Assembly (NCBI GenBank): GCA_948144175.1
Contig: CANXME010000806.1
Coordinates: forward strand, 1-64,000
Reading direction: 5' to 3'
From: Closterium sp. NIES-65
Lineage: Eukaryota; Streptophyta; Zygnematophyceae; Desmidiales; Closteriaceae
Length of the DNA stretch: 64,000 nucleotides
Positions 28,407-39,355 of this stretch are shown here, piece after piece; within the stretch, counting starts at the first letter, position 1, and each line of letters opens with the position of its first letter. The notes below the pieces were generated by a model. That model searched no databases. It saw only the letters and a program-made list of their open reading frames with translations, and had not been told where the DNA came from. The translations under genes were made by a program, and so were the position numbers.

Positions 28407-29177
28407 GCCAAGGTAGCTGCGCAGTTCACCCAGGTCTGTGCACGTGTGTCTCTTCTACAACTCGAACTTCACATGGGCGAGTCAAGCAGTGTCAGCAGTA
28501 GCAAAGACCAAGTCGTCGACGTACACGAGGATGTAGAACGGTAGCAAAGATGTGTCGGTGCGTAGAAACAGCGAAGGGTCAGTAGTAGAAGGAGCAAACC
28601 CAAGAGCCGCAAGTGTAGTCCTCAGTGTGTCGTGTCACTCACGGGGCGCCTAGCGGAGACCGTAGAGTGGCCGTCGGAGACTCCACTGGGTACTAGGAGG
28701 AAACGACCCAAAGAAGCCAAGAGGGCGGCGCAACCTGATCTCCTTGTGCAGGCTGCCCTGTAGGTAAGCAGTGCTGAAGTGAAGAGAGTGAAGCTCGTAG
28801 TCGCGCTGAGCGGCTATGTGCAGCAGCACCCTAAGAGTGGTCATCTTCGGGGTGGGAGAGAAGGTCTGAAATTACTCAACTCCCTGCCGCTCACTGAAGC
28901 CTCGAGCCACGTAACGCGTCTTGAAGACAGGCGGAGAACCTGGCGGCCGCTTCACCCTGAAAATCCACATGCCACTGACGATGTTCGCCCCAAATGGGGG
29001 AACCTCGTCAATGTAGGTGCCTGTGGACTTCCAAGAAGCCATCTCTGCGTCCATGGCTGACTGCCACTGAGAGGAGTAGGGACCCTCGATCACCTCAGTG
29101 TACGATCGAGGAGTCGGGATGTCTGGTGCATCCGGGTCTTCCTGAAGGGCAATCAGCGAGGACACGAGATGAGGCAA
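28407..29177 (-). pseudogene. Copia A reverse transcriptase, N-terminal half
   Basis: 29177-28872 reads AMDAEMASWKSTGTYIDEVP and MWIFRVKRPPGSPPVFKTRY; 28844-28650 reads MTTLRVLLHIAAQRDYELHS. Stops replace codons that are open in copia B (for example near 28870 and 28455). Confidence 0.85.
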
Positions 29178-30269
29178 AGCAGTAGCAAAACACTAGAAAT
29201 CCTCCTGCCTGTCCTCAAGGACGTCCGTACTAAGAGCACACCCACCCCGGACGGACGGATGACAGACAGACTCGGACTCAGCAACAAGACTAGTGGCGTA
29301 GTCTAGACGACAGTGAGCAAAGAAGGAGGAGAAGGAGCAGGTAGAGGGGAGGCGGGCTGTAACTGTGACTGCGACTAGACAGGCTGTGGACACTCTAAGG
29401 GAGGAGCAGGACCAGTAGAAGGCGGGAGACCAAGAACCTGCCAAGGAGCGGAACGAAGTACGGGCGCGGCCGCTCAGCGCCTCCACAACCAGCAGGGACA
29501 GCACAAGGACCCCCAGCGACAGCACCCGCGCCAGCAGTACCTCCAGCTCCAACAGCGCCAACTCCAGCACCCTCAGACGCACCAGCGCCAGCAGAACCAC
29601 CAGCGCCAACACCCCCAGTAGCTCCAGCTCCAGCAGCACCAACTCCAGCAGGACCGGCAGCTCCAGTACCGCCAGCAGCTCCAGCAGGACCAACTCCAGA
29701 AGCCCCAGCAGCACCCCGAGGCCCAGTTGCTCCAGCACCGTTAGTACGAGCACCTCCGGGACTAGCAGGAACAGTAGTACCTCCAGCTACAGCAGCAGGG
29801 CTCCAGCGCCGGGCAAACCACTCGCGCAGCTCCTGTGGAGAGAGTGGCTCCCGCCTCGACGAAGCACCGCCGGCGGCCACACGAGCAGACCCAGCGCCCG
29901 CTGGCTCCGCACCCCCAGGCTCCGCACCCCCACGCTTAGCACCGCCAGACTCAGCACCCCCAGACTCAACACCCCTAGTCTCAGCACCCCCAGGCTCAGC
30001 ACCCCCAGACCCGGCACCCGCAGGCTCAGGACCTCTAGCAGCAGCAGAGTCAACAGCTACCTCGACAGGCTCGACTGCGTCTACCTGGGACACACCTGAC
30101 GGGGCAGGACCCTGGGGGGGGAGAGAGTCTACCGGGCGAGGACCTGGTGCAAGAAAGAGTGGCGGCCGGGGAAGGGGTGCAGCGCGGTAGGGGAAGAGAC
30201 GGTAGTAAGGCACCGACTCGTCAAAGGTGACGTCCTGGGAGGACAGAACACGGCGCGAGGTGGGGTCGT

Positions 30270-30861
30270 AAAACTACCAACCAGGCGCGTCAAAGGGGAA
30301 GCCAAGGAAGACGCAGGGAACAACACTGGGGGACTGCTTGTCCGCACACAAGTCGCGGACAAACGCCCGAGATCCCCAGTCCCGAAACGCAGACGCATCG
30401 CCAACCTTCGCCGTCCATCGCAAGGTGGGGGAGGTCTCTGGCAAGGAGACCCGGGGCTGAAGGTTGAGCTTATGCGCCGCGTACTGAACCGCAAACGGCC
30501 ACAGAAAATGGGGGGCAGCCGCATGGATCATGGACGTACGAGCGACGTCCATGACCATGCCAATGCGGCGCTCAGCAATCCCATGTTTCTGTGGAGAGGC
30601 CGAAAGCGTGAAGGTCTGGCGGATGCTCTGTGCACGACAGAAGGCTCCCTGACTGGCACAGAAAGACTCCGCGCCTCTGTCAGAGTGCAGACGCAGAACA
30701 GGAAAGTTGGAGCCGAAACTCTCTCTGAGCTGGAGACGAGCTGCGCGGATCCAGTCGATCAACACCTCAGTGACGTCGCCCTTGCTGCGCAAGGAAAACC
30801 GTGGTGTAACGCGAGTAGTCGTCAACCACCAACAGGAAGTAACACTCGTGCCCCTGTCCAC
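30270..30861 (-). pseudogene. Copia A integrase core
   Basis: Reads LRLHSDRGAESFCASQGAF (the second Asp) and HGIAERRIGMVMDVARTS (the Glu), with PHFLWPFAVQYAAHKLNLQP downstream. The proline/glycine-rich linker between integrase and RT follows at about 30213-29395. Confidence 0.8.
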
Positions 30862-30952
30862 GCACGTGGGCGGGGCCCCACATGTGGATGTGAAGAGTTT
30901 GCAACGGAGCCTTTGTCGGAGGAAACTTGGAGGAGTGAGGGGCGGCGCGCTG

Positions 30953-32077
30953 TCACCCCTCTACGCAGGGGACACAAGTAGGGGCAGGCTCTGGAGGTAG
31001 AGGAGGGAGAGACCGGGGAAGACCAGAGATAAGGACACGGGAGGCCATGCCTCGGAGACAAGGCAGTGAGGGGTGACCAAGGCGGTGGTGCCAAAGGAGA
31101 GTCTGGTGGGACTGGAGACGACACGAGCAGGGAGCAGACTTAGGACTAGACCTGGACGCTGCAGCAAACACCTGACTCGTTGCAGCTACCTGACCAGACT
31201 CAGCAGTCGAAGGAGACTCAGTAGTAAGAGTGTACAGGCTCGACCCCGGCCGACGGGTGAACGTGGCCAAGTGTCGGCCTGTCTGAGCACACGTGCAGTG
31301 GGTCACCCGCTGACTCGCAGGAGTGAAGTGGTCAACCCCCCTATGCTGTAGATCAGCTCCACTAACCAAGTTCGTAGAGAACAAGGGGAGGAAGAGATCT
31401 GACAGGGTGCCAGAGGGGGTTGCCGGGCACGGTAAGACAGTGGAGAAACTAGCAAGGACACGACCCCCAGAGGGGTCCGCCAGGGAGACCGCAACCGGCC
31501 GACTAAGCGGCGTAAGCGTGGTGCGGTCTCGAAAGAAGGAGCGGGAAGCACCCGAGTCAAGGGTGAAGGTGTGTAAGGCCTGAGCCGACGTGGTACGTGA
31601 GAGAGCAGACTCACCTGCACCTGGGGCAGCAGACGCACTAGCACCAAGAGCAGCAGCCTCACCAGCACCTAGAGCAACAGACTGGATACCGGGGTCAGGC
31701 GGCACACACAGGTGACAGACTCCCTCGGCACTAGTAGACAATGCATATATTGTAGTGAGAATAGCATCATAGTCAAGAGCATAGATATCTACCCTCTGCC
31801 TAAGAAGCTCCACCCAGTCGGGGAGCTCAGCGTCGTCTCCAAACCCTGTACGCCAAGTGTCGCTCTGACGGGCGAAGCAGCGGGACTCTGTGTGACCACG
31901 CGTCCCGCAAGTCTGACCAGTCCGGACACCCGTGCTAATAACGTACGGGCAGCGAGCAGTACTCAACGACCCTCCACTCTGAACGTACCACTCACGAAGC
32001 TGCTGGGGTGAAAGAGTCTCGCGCGGACAACGTTGCTGCTGCACCGGGCCACTACAAGAAACTCCCGAACTACCCAC
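30953..32077 (-). pseudogene. Copia A gag C-terminus, protease and pre-integrase
   Basis: A 374-codon frame with the family's Cys/His motif (CPYVISTGVRTGQTCG, GHTESRCF), protease HTFTLDSGASRSFFRD, GAG-pre-integrase LLWHHRLGHPSL and CVPCVEG. The N-terminal gag present in B, D and F is missing. Confidence 0.85.
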
Positions 32078-32330
32078 TCCAGGACGACTCCTACTACTGC
32101 CACCCCAACAACCCCAACTAGTGTGCCACTCACGAAGCTGTTAAGGGGTGAGGGACTCACGCGGGCGACGCTGGAGCTGCATCCTGCCACTACAAGCAGC
32201 TGCGGAACTACTCACTCCAGGACGACTCCCACTACGGCCACCCCGACAACCCCAACTAGTGTACTACTCATGAAGCTGTTGCGGGGTGAAGGACTCACGC
32301 GGGCGACGCTAGAGCTGCATCTGGCCACGC
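31988..32330. repeat. Three tandem copies (about 138 bp) of a gag segment in copia A
   Basis: CCACTCACGAAGCTG-type starts recur near 31988, 32127 and 32264. In element sense each copy covers the QQLREW region and the sequence before it, so this is a local triplication within gag. Confidence 0.75.
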
Positions 32331-32459
32331 TAGGAGCACTACTAGCAGTAGAAAGAGCAGCAGTAGTAAGAGCAGCAGTAGCAGCAGTACGGGCAGGGCA
32401 GCACTCACCAGTGGCGAGAAGGGCAGGCGTACGACGGCGGCAACGGCGATGCTGCTACC

Positions 32460-34040
32460 ACTGTAGAGCGAGAGCTCCACGGCAGCTGCAGGGGTGGCTG
32501 CTCCAGGGGCGGCTGCTGCAGTGGCGGCTGCTCCAGGGGCGGCTGCTGCAGTGGCATCTACTCAAGGGGCGGCTGCTGCAGTGGTGGCTGCTCCAGGGGC
32601 GGCTGCTGCGGTGGCGGCTGCTCCAGGGGCGGCTGCTGTAGTGGCGGCTGCTCCAGGGGCGGCTGATGCAGTGGCGGCTGCTCCAAGGGCGGCTGCTGCA
32701 GTGGCGGCTGCTCCAGGGGCGGCTGCTGCAGTGGCGGCTGCTCCAGGGGCGGCTGCTGCAGTGGCGGCTGCTCAAGGGGCGGCTGCTGCAGTGGCAGCTG
32801 CTCCAAGGGCGGCTGCTGCAGTGGCGGCTGCTCCAGGGGCGTCTGCTGCAGTGGCGGCTGCTCCAGGGGCGGCCGCTGCAGTGGCGGCTGCTCCAAGGGC
32901 GGCTGTTGCAGTGGCGGCTCCTCCACGGGCGGCTGCTGCAATGGCGGCTGCTTCAGGGGCGGCTGCTGCAGCGGCGGCTGCTCCAGGGGCGGCTGCTGTA
33001 GTGGCGACTGCTCCAGGGGCGGCTGCTGCAGTGGTGGCTGCTCCAGGGGCGGCTCGGCTGCTGGGCGACTCGGCGGCTCAGGTGCTGGGTGGCTCGGCGG
33101 CACGGCTGCCCGCTAGGGGCGGCGACGGGGCTGCTAGGGGCAGCGATGGGGCCGTGTAGGGAGGGGAGCGGCGACGGGGCCGCTAGGGGCGGCTACGAGG
33201 CCGCGTAGGGGGGGCGACGGGGCCGCGTAGGGAGGGGAGCGGCGACGGGGCCGGTAGAGGCGGCAACGGGGCCGCGTAGGGGCGGCGACGGGGCCGCGTA
33301 GGGGCGGCAACGGGGCCGCATAGGGAGGTCAGCGGCGACGGGGCCGCTAGGGGCGGCGACGCGGCCGCGTAGGGGCGGCGACGGGGCGACGTAGGGGCGG
33401 CGACAGGGCCGCGTAGGGAGGGGAGCGGCTACGGGGCCGCTAGGGACGGCGACGGGGCCGCGTAGGGGCAGCGACGGGGCTGCGTAGGGGCGGCAACGGG
33501 GCCCGTAGGGAGGTCAGCGGCGACGGGGCCGCTAGGGGCGGCAACGGGGCCGTGTAGGGGCGGCTACGGGGCCGCGTACGGAGGGGAGTGGCTACGGGGC
33601 CGCTAGGGGCGGCGACGGGGCCGCGTAGGGGCGGCGATGGGGCCGACGGGGCCGCTAGGGGCGGTGACGGGGCCGCGTAGGGGCGGCGACGGGGCCGCTA
33701 GGGGCGGCGACGGGGCCGCGTAGGGGCGGCAACGGGGCCGCGTAGGGAGGGAGGCGGCAACGAGGCCGCTAGGGGCGGCGACAGGGCCGCTAGGGGCGGC
33801 AACGGGGCCGCGTAGGGGCGGCAACGGGGCCGCTAGGGGCCGCAAGGGGCCTGGAAGGGCGGCTACGGGGCCGCTAGGGGCTGCAACGCGGCCGCTGAGG
33901 GTGGCGCGAGGGGCCGTGAGAGGGGCCTCTAAGAGAGGTTGACAGAAGGGCAGCCCACAAGGCGCGCCTCGGGCAGGACCGACTGTCGCTCCGGTCAGAA
34001 AAAAAAGTTTCAGTGGTGGGCCCAAGGAAGCGTTCCCACT
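32460..34040. repeat. GC-rich tandem-repeat leader of copia A
   Basis: 32460-33060 consists of about 20 units of 30 bp (GGCTGCTGCAGTGGC, GGCTGCTCCAGGGGC). 33110-33900 consists of GGGGCCGCTAGGGGCGGCGA-type words. Together they fill the space between the PBS and what remains of gag. Open frames here (221 and 181 codons) are repeat artefacts. Confidence 0.85.
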
Positions 34041-34041
34041 A

Positions 34042-34060
34042 GGGAACCTGCTCTATACCA
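34042..34060 (-). other. Primer binding site of copia A
   Basis: Reverse complement begins TGGTATAGAGCAGG, close to TGGTATCAGAGC, and is immediately adjacent to the LTR. Confidence 0.75.
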
Positions 34061-34186
34061 TGTGAAGAAATGAGGAATGAATGAACTAGCAAGCAGGTGG
34101 GTACAAGTAGGAAAACCTAGAAGTGTTGTACCCCATATTGTCTACCCCACTACAGCCTACACAGACTATAGCATATGAGTTTGACA
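34061..34186 (-). repeat. 5' LTR of copia A
   Basis: Plus-strand ends TGTGAAGAAATG and GTTTGACA. It diverges from the other copy at about seven of 126 positions. Confidence 0.92.
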
Positions 34187-35579
34187 GTTGCCCCCAGGGT
34201 TGCCTCCCAGCCGAGCAGTAGACCATCGGATAGAGTTGGAGCCGGGAAGCAGACCAGTAGCGAAGTCGCAGTGGAGGTTGAGTCCGGCAGAGACGGAAGG
34301 GATGACGCAGCAGGTTAGGCACTTTCTCGCGAAGGGTTTCATTCAGACATCTAGATCGCCTTGGGCAGCACCAATCCTTTTTGCACCCAAGAAAGACGGA
34401 GGGTTACGGATGTGCATAGATCACCGCGCACTGAACGGCGCCACCGTCAAGAATAGGTTTCCGGTGTAGAGAGTAGAGGATCTCCTAGATGCAGTGCAAG
34501 GCGCTAGAGTTTTCTCCGAGATCCATCTTCGTTCGGATTACCACCAGATTCGCGTAGTTCTAGAGGACCTGCACAAGACGGCGTTTCGTATGAAGTAGGG
34601 GTTGTACGAGTTTAGAGTTCTACCGTTTGGATTGACCAACGCCACAGCGACGTTTCAAACGCTCATGAACACCGTCCTCTCCGAGTTCATATGTTCGTTC
34701 GTTGTAGTTTACCTAGACGACATTCTCGTATTCTCTAAGACGAAAGAGGAGCACGTGCAGCACTTGCAGAAGGTCTTCAAGGTTTTACGGAGGATGCAGC
34801 TGTACGCTAAGCAGTCGAAGTGCGAATTCTTTCTCCTTGAGGTCGAGTTCCTAGGACACGTCGTATTCGCTAGTGGCATTAGGACCGACCCGAAAAAGAT
34901 CGCAGCAGTACAGGATTGGGTAGCACCGACCTCAGTCAAGGAGTTGCAGAGCTTTCTCGGATTCGCCAATTACTATCGTCGTTTCGTTCAGGGTTACGCA
35001 TCAATCGCTAGTTCACTCACCGACCTACTTCGGAAGGGCGTAGATTTTGATTGGGGTCCAGCGCAGCAGCAGACGTTCGAGCAGATGAAGCAGTCGCTCA
35101 TGTCTTCACCGACACTATCGTACCCAGATCCCTGTCGCCCATACGTTGTAGTGACTGACGCTTCAGATCGGGCCATAGGAGCAGTGCTTCTTCAGGACCA
35201 GGGACGCGGGTTGCAGCCGATCGCGTACGAGTCGCGTAAGCTTAGGGGAGCGGAGCTGAACTATCCGATTCACGACAAGGAGGCGCTCGCGATTATCCAT
35301 GCATATAAGGTGTGGAGGTGCTACATAGAGGCGGCAGATAGTGTTATTTGCACGGACCATTGCTCGCTTTGCTTTCTCAAGTCGCAGCCGCAGCTGAGTT
35401 GACGCCAGGCTAGATTGATGGAGTTCATGGAGGGGAGTTTCCACTACAGGATAGAGTACAAGCCAGGCGCTCGCAACCCAGTAGATCCGCTCACTCGCCC
35501 CAGTTGCCAGCTCGCCAGCCTCACAGTCACTGCCGGCCATCCACTTCTCACAGCACAGTACAGCGACGACTCGGGTAAC
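34187..35579 (+). pseudogene. gypsy G reverse transcriptase and RNase H
   Basis: Continues from the protease side of copia A. RT: RMCIDHRALNGATVKNRFPV, LPFGLTNATATFQTLMN, VVYLDDILVFSKT (YLDD active site near 34710). RNase H: VVVTDASDRAIGAVLLQDQ, PIHDKEALAIIHAYKVW, TDHCSLCFLKSQPQLS, KPGARNPVDPLTRP. In-frame stops at about 34467 (TAG), 34596 (TAG) and 35399 (TGA). It ends near 35580 without integrase. Confidence 0.9.
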
Positions 35580-35782
35580 TGCTAAATATCGAGTCAGTTA
35601 TCTGTCCTTGCTGTCGCGCTGCCTTCAGCGAGTCAAAGGTCGCTGACCTTTCACCTTCATTTAACCTCTTGCTGTTGAATTTCTGTCAACCTCTTCGGTT
35701 GATTTGTTGCTTCGCTTTAGTTCGCCTTGCTTATAATTCAGTGTTTCGATACATCAAAAGCGCAAACTACATGTTTCCAACA
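35580..35782 (-). repeat. 3' LTR of a truncated copia element (I)
   Basis: In element sense it starts TGTTGGAAACATG right after a polypurine tract (CCTGAAGCAAAGGGGGG at 35783-35799). The far end is uncertain; TG at 35580 is a guess that coincides with the end of gypsy G similarity. Confidence 0.55.
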
Positions 35783-36430
35783 CCCCCCTTTGCTTCAGGA
35801 GTGACGTTGCTAGTGAAGTGGCCTTGTCCAGTCAGCAGCATGCAGTAATCGGACTTTTGATTTCCGAGATTCTTGGTCAAGTAATCTGCTGCCATCTCGG
35901 ACGTGGGGCAGTAGGATAGTTGGAGTCTCCCTTTCTCGATCTCGTACTTCACGAAGAAGTTGCGGAGGGCGATGTGCTTCGTTCGGTTCGCGAACAAGTT
36001 GTTGTTCGCTATGCGAATTGCAGATTGATTGTCCCAGCAGAGGGAGAAGCTGGGTAACTGGGCCAGCTTTGCTTCTTCCAGTAGTTTGCGAAGATATAGT
36101 CCTTCCTTGGTGGTTGGGCAGAGTGCTATGTATTCAGCTTTAGTAAAGGAGAGAGCAATTAGTTCTTTCTTGCTCGAATGCTATGAGATAGGACCGATGG
36201 GCTCAAGGCGATAGATGGAGCCGGTGCATGATCGTCTGTTATTAGTGTTACCAGCGTGATCAGCGTCTACGTAGCCGATTAGTTTAGGCGTCAAGGTTCC
36301 GGTTTTGTAGTAGGTTAAGCCAATCGTTGGTGTGCTGACGAGGTGGTGGAGTGCGCGATCCCGGGTTCGCTGAGATAGTTGGCGAGTTGGCCCGTTGAGT
36401 ATGATAGGCCTGGTCGGCAGGTGACCACTG
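35783..36430 (-). pseudogene. copia I RNase H fragment
   Basis: Minus-strand reading gives [20 protein letters not shown], then ALSFTKAEYIALCPTTKEGL, CWDNQSAIRIANNNLFANRT, KHIALRNFFVKYEIEKGRLQ and AADYLTKNLGNQKSDYCMLL. This is the RNase H end of a copia family different from A/B/D/F. Stops occur near 36180. The 5' side is fused to gypsy sequence near 36430. Confidence 0.8.
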
Positions 36431-37400
36431 CAGGGGATAGAATCGTGTCCCCGTGAGGTCGAAGGGAGTCCTGTGATGAAGTCGAGGCTAACGACCTGCC
36501 ATGGCTCCTCCGGTACGGGTAGAGGCTGAAGTAACCCTGCTTTTTTCTGCTTGCTACTCTTCATTCGCTGGCACGTGTCTCAAGAGGTGACGAACTGCTG
36601 CACGTCTGCTGCCATCGTTGGCCAGTAGTAATACTTCGCTATTCCTGCTAACCTCTTGTTGCTCCCGAAATGTCCCGCGTATGGTACGTCATGAAACTCC
36701 TCCAGTAGGATCTGCCGTAACGGGGCGTAATTCGGTACCCAAATCTTTCCTGAACCCTTCCTTACCGCTAAGTCTTTCTCCCACTGTAACAGCTTCTTTG
36801 TCTGTGCTGTAGCGATCTCTGCGTCTACGAAGTACCCATGTTGAAAAAAAACCCTTCAGCAGAGGGTTCATCCTGTCAAGCTGAATGCCTCCTACATGAC
36901 CGGGGCGGCTCAACGTGTCTGCCTTGTTGTGTAGCCCGGGTTTGTAGACTATGTCGTAGTGGAAGTGAGTTTCCAAAAAGTCCACCCACCGCACCTGTCG
37001 TCGTGAGAGTGTCGGCTGCGACTTCAGGTATTTGAGACTGCAGTGGTCAGTATAGACTGTAGTCTTGGCTCCCTCTAGGTAACACCTCCGCGCCTTGAAG
37101 GCTACGACTATGGCTAAGGCTTCCTTGTTATGTATGGGGTAGTTCAGCTATGCTCCGTATAGCTTTTTACTGAGGTAGGCGATAGGCTGTAAACCGTTTC
37201 CGTGATCTTGCATCAGTACTGCTCCGACTGCCTGGTCACTAGCGTCTCCTTCCACCACGTAGTCCTTGTCTGGATCCGGTAGGATGAGTACTGGCGCTGT
37301 AGTCAGTGCTGTTTGTAGCTGCTCCATGGTTTGCTGATGAGGTGTATCCCATTTGTAGGGTGTATCCTTTCTCAGTGGGTCGATCAGTGGCGCTGCTATC
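36430..37400 (-). pseudogene. gypsy C RNase H and integrase N-terminus
   Basis: RNase H frames: DPDKDYVVEGDASDQAVGAV, LQPIAYLSKKLYGA, PIHNKEALAIVVAFKARRC, TDHCSLKYLKSQPTLSRRQV. 36994-36689 continues RWVDFLETHFHYDIVYKPGL, HNKADTLSRPGHVGG. Further left: SNKRLAGIAKYYYWPTMAAD and [38 protein letters not shown] (integrase zinc region and first Asp). Many stops. Confidence 0.8.
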
Positions 37401-37970
37401 TTAGCATACTACGGCACACACCTATGGTAGTAGTTGGCGAAGCCTAGGAACTGCTGCAACTCCTTCACGTTCTCGGGTACTTTCCACTTCTTGACGGCTT
37501 TGATCTTCTGCGGGTCCACGTGTACGCCCTCGGCACTCACCATGTGCTCGAGAAACTGCACCTTCTTCAGGGCGAAGTCGCTCTTCGACAGCTTCACGTA
37601 GAACTTGTTTTTCCACAGGATCTCGAACACCTTCCGCAGATGCTCTAGGTGCTCCTTCATGTTCTTAGAGTAGATAAGAATGTCATCAAGGTACACCATT
37701 ACGCACTCGTCTAGCAGGGGTCGTAAGATGTGATTCATCTCCGCCTGAAACGTTGCTGGTGCATTGCAGAGTTCGAACGGCATCACCAAATATTCGTAGG
37801 AGCCGTATCTGGTATGGAACACCGTCTTCTGGACCGAGTTGTCCGCCATCTTGATCTGCCAGTAACCCAACCGTAGGTCCAGCTTAGAAAAGACTGTTGC
37901 ACCACGCAGTTGGTCCAGTATGTCGTCTATGCGCGGTATGGGATATTTGTTATTAAACTGTCTGTTTGTT
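37400..37970 (-). pseudogene. gypsy C reverse transcriptase core
   Basis: Reads GYWQIKMADNSVQKTVFHTR, YEYLVMPFELCNAPATFQAE and VMVYLDDILIYSKNMKEHLE, with the YLDD catalytic motif near 37690. Just upstream (37970-37873) PIPRIDDILDQLRGATVFSK is partly out of frame. Confidence 0.9.
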
Positions 37971-38891
37971 TAGTGCGCGGTAGTCGATGCACATCCGTAA
38001 CCTGCCGTCTGGTTTTGGAGTGAAGAGAACTGGTGCACCATAGGGAGAGGTGGATGGGCGGATCAGTTGTCTGTCCAGTAGATACTCTATCATGTCTCTT
38101 TGTTCGGTCGGACTTAGTCGGTATGGTGCACGTGAGACGGGTTTCGCACCTTGTTCCTCCACGATCTCGTGCTCGTGGGTGCGGGCTTGAGGTATGCCTG
38201 TAGTTAGGTTGTCGGGCATTATATCCTTGTACTGCTCCAAGACCTCCTTCACTGCTGTAGGTAGCTCTGTATTCGGCTTCTCTTCCTCTGCTGGTGCCAT
38301 AACCAGTGCTATGTATCCCGTGTAATTCTCGTTCAGCGTCTGTTCAAACCGTGCTAATGTCGTTCCAGGAATGTTCGCTGTATCCGTCCAGCTTCGTAGT
38401 GCTATCCGCTTCCCGCTGTTATAGATGCACACCTTCTTGTCGACCCAATCGATCTCGGGGTTGAACCGCTTGAAGAAATCTCGCCCCAAGATGAAATCTA
38501 ACCCATTGATGTTCGTGATCGACGACGTCGGCTTCCACCTTAGCGGCCCTATGTGCAGCTGCAGTGATGCTTCGCCGTGGATAGGAAGTTTCGTACCGTC
38601 CACCATCGTTGCCGAGAACTTGGTCTCCTCGGAAGGTTCCCCAATTTTCTCCAACGTCCCGCGGTCACACACCGAGTGAGATGCACCACTGTCGACTAGT
38701 GCCTGGAGGCGTCGTCCCTTGCATACCACCTTGAGGAGTAGTGGTGCCTGCTGTGCTGAGTAGCCAAAGAGAGTCTCATTAATTGGATCATAGGGTACAT
38801 CAAACTGAATACCATCCCTATTTCCTATACCTGACTCAGCACTTTCCAACTTCACCTGGGGGGTAGGAGGATTTTTCCGAGGCTTGTACAA
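37953..38891 (-). pseudogene. gypsy C protease and start of RT
   Basis: A 312-codon open frame: LQALVDSGASHSVCDRG (aspartic protease DSGA near 38695), INGLDFILGRDFFKRFNPEI, then RT HEHEIVEEQGAKPVSRAPYR, LIRPSTSPYGAPVLFTPKPD, LRMCIDYRALNKQTV. A frame break follows directly. The PR motif is intact here. Confidence 0.9.
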
Positions 38892-39012
38892 CTTTTCAGG
38901 AGCCTAGAATTTTCCTCTAAGCCTTGGCAGCTGTGTAGGCTTCACCTATGGGCAACAAGGAGCCTTAACACTGTGCTGTGGGGAGAGAATATTAACTCCA
39001 CGGAACGCACGA

Positions 39013-39143
39013 TGAGAAGAATTGAACGAGAATGAAATGAGTATGAACGAAGTGAGTACAAATAGGAAACCCTAATTGGGTTGTACCCCCTATGGGATAC
39101 CCCACTATAGCCTACACAAATGAGTAAGCTATATGTTCTGACA
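39013..39143 (-). repeat. 3' LTR of copia B
   Basis: Plus-strand ends TGAGAAGAATTG and GTTCTGACA. In element sense the polypurine tract CCTATGGGGGTG precedes it (39144-39155). Confidence 0.95.
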
Positions 39144-39355
39144 CACCCCCATAGGCAAAGTGGGGGAGAACAAGGGGTCACAAGACCAGTCAAGCAAAGC
39201 AAAGCAAAGCTCAGGGTGGATCACAAAGTCACCACGCATTCCGAGCACAAGTTCAAAGGCCAGAAGGCCAGTTCACATGCAAGATCATATATAGAGGTAT
39301 ACAAGAGTCAAGTAAGCAAGAGCAAGGGTATATATATGCGAAGGTACAAGCAAGG

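Larger units (their letters stand above)
27217..34186 (-). mobile_element. Copia element A (6,970 bp), nested in gypsy G
   Basis: Minus-strand copia element with two 126-bp LTRs (27217-27342 and 34061-34186) that differ at about seven positions. Flanks are ATTGC and GTTGC, an imperfect 5-bp target duplication. A polypurine tract (CCTATGGGGGTG in sense) abuts the left LTR and a PBS abuts the right one. All pol domains are recognisable but broken; most of gag is missing. Confidence 0.93.
25066..35579 (+). mobile_element. Truncated Ty3/gypsy element G, split by copia A
   Basis: 5' LTR, PBS, gag, protease, reverse transcriptase and RNase H are present on the plus strand. Copia A (27217-34186) interrupts the element just before RT, between KFRDVFPDKL and PPGLPPSRAVDHRIEL. 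The element ends shortly after RNase H, so integrase and the 3' LTR are lost. Several in-frame stops show it is old. Confidence 0.9.

Noticed and set aside
29193..29753. Leucine-rich 186-residue minus-strand frame (LELVLLELLAVLEL)
   Set aside because: Alternative frame of the Gly/Ala-rich linker between integrase and RT of copia A.
32460..33160. Alanine-rich 221-residue protein (AAAAVAAAPGAA repeats)
   Set aside because: Lies in the tandem-repeat leader of copia A, with both strands open; not a gene.
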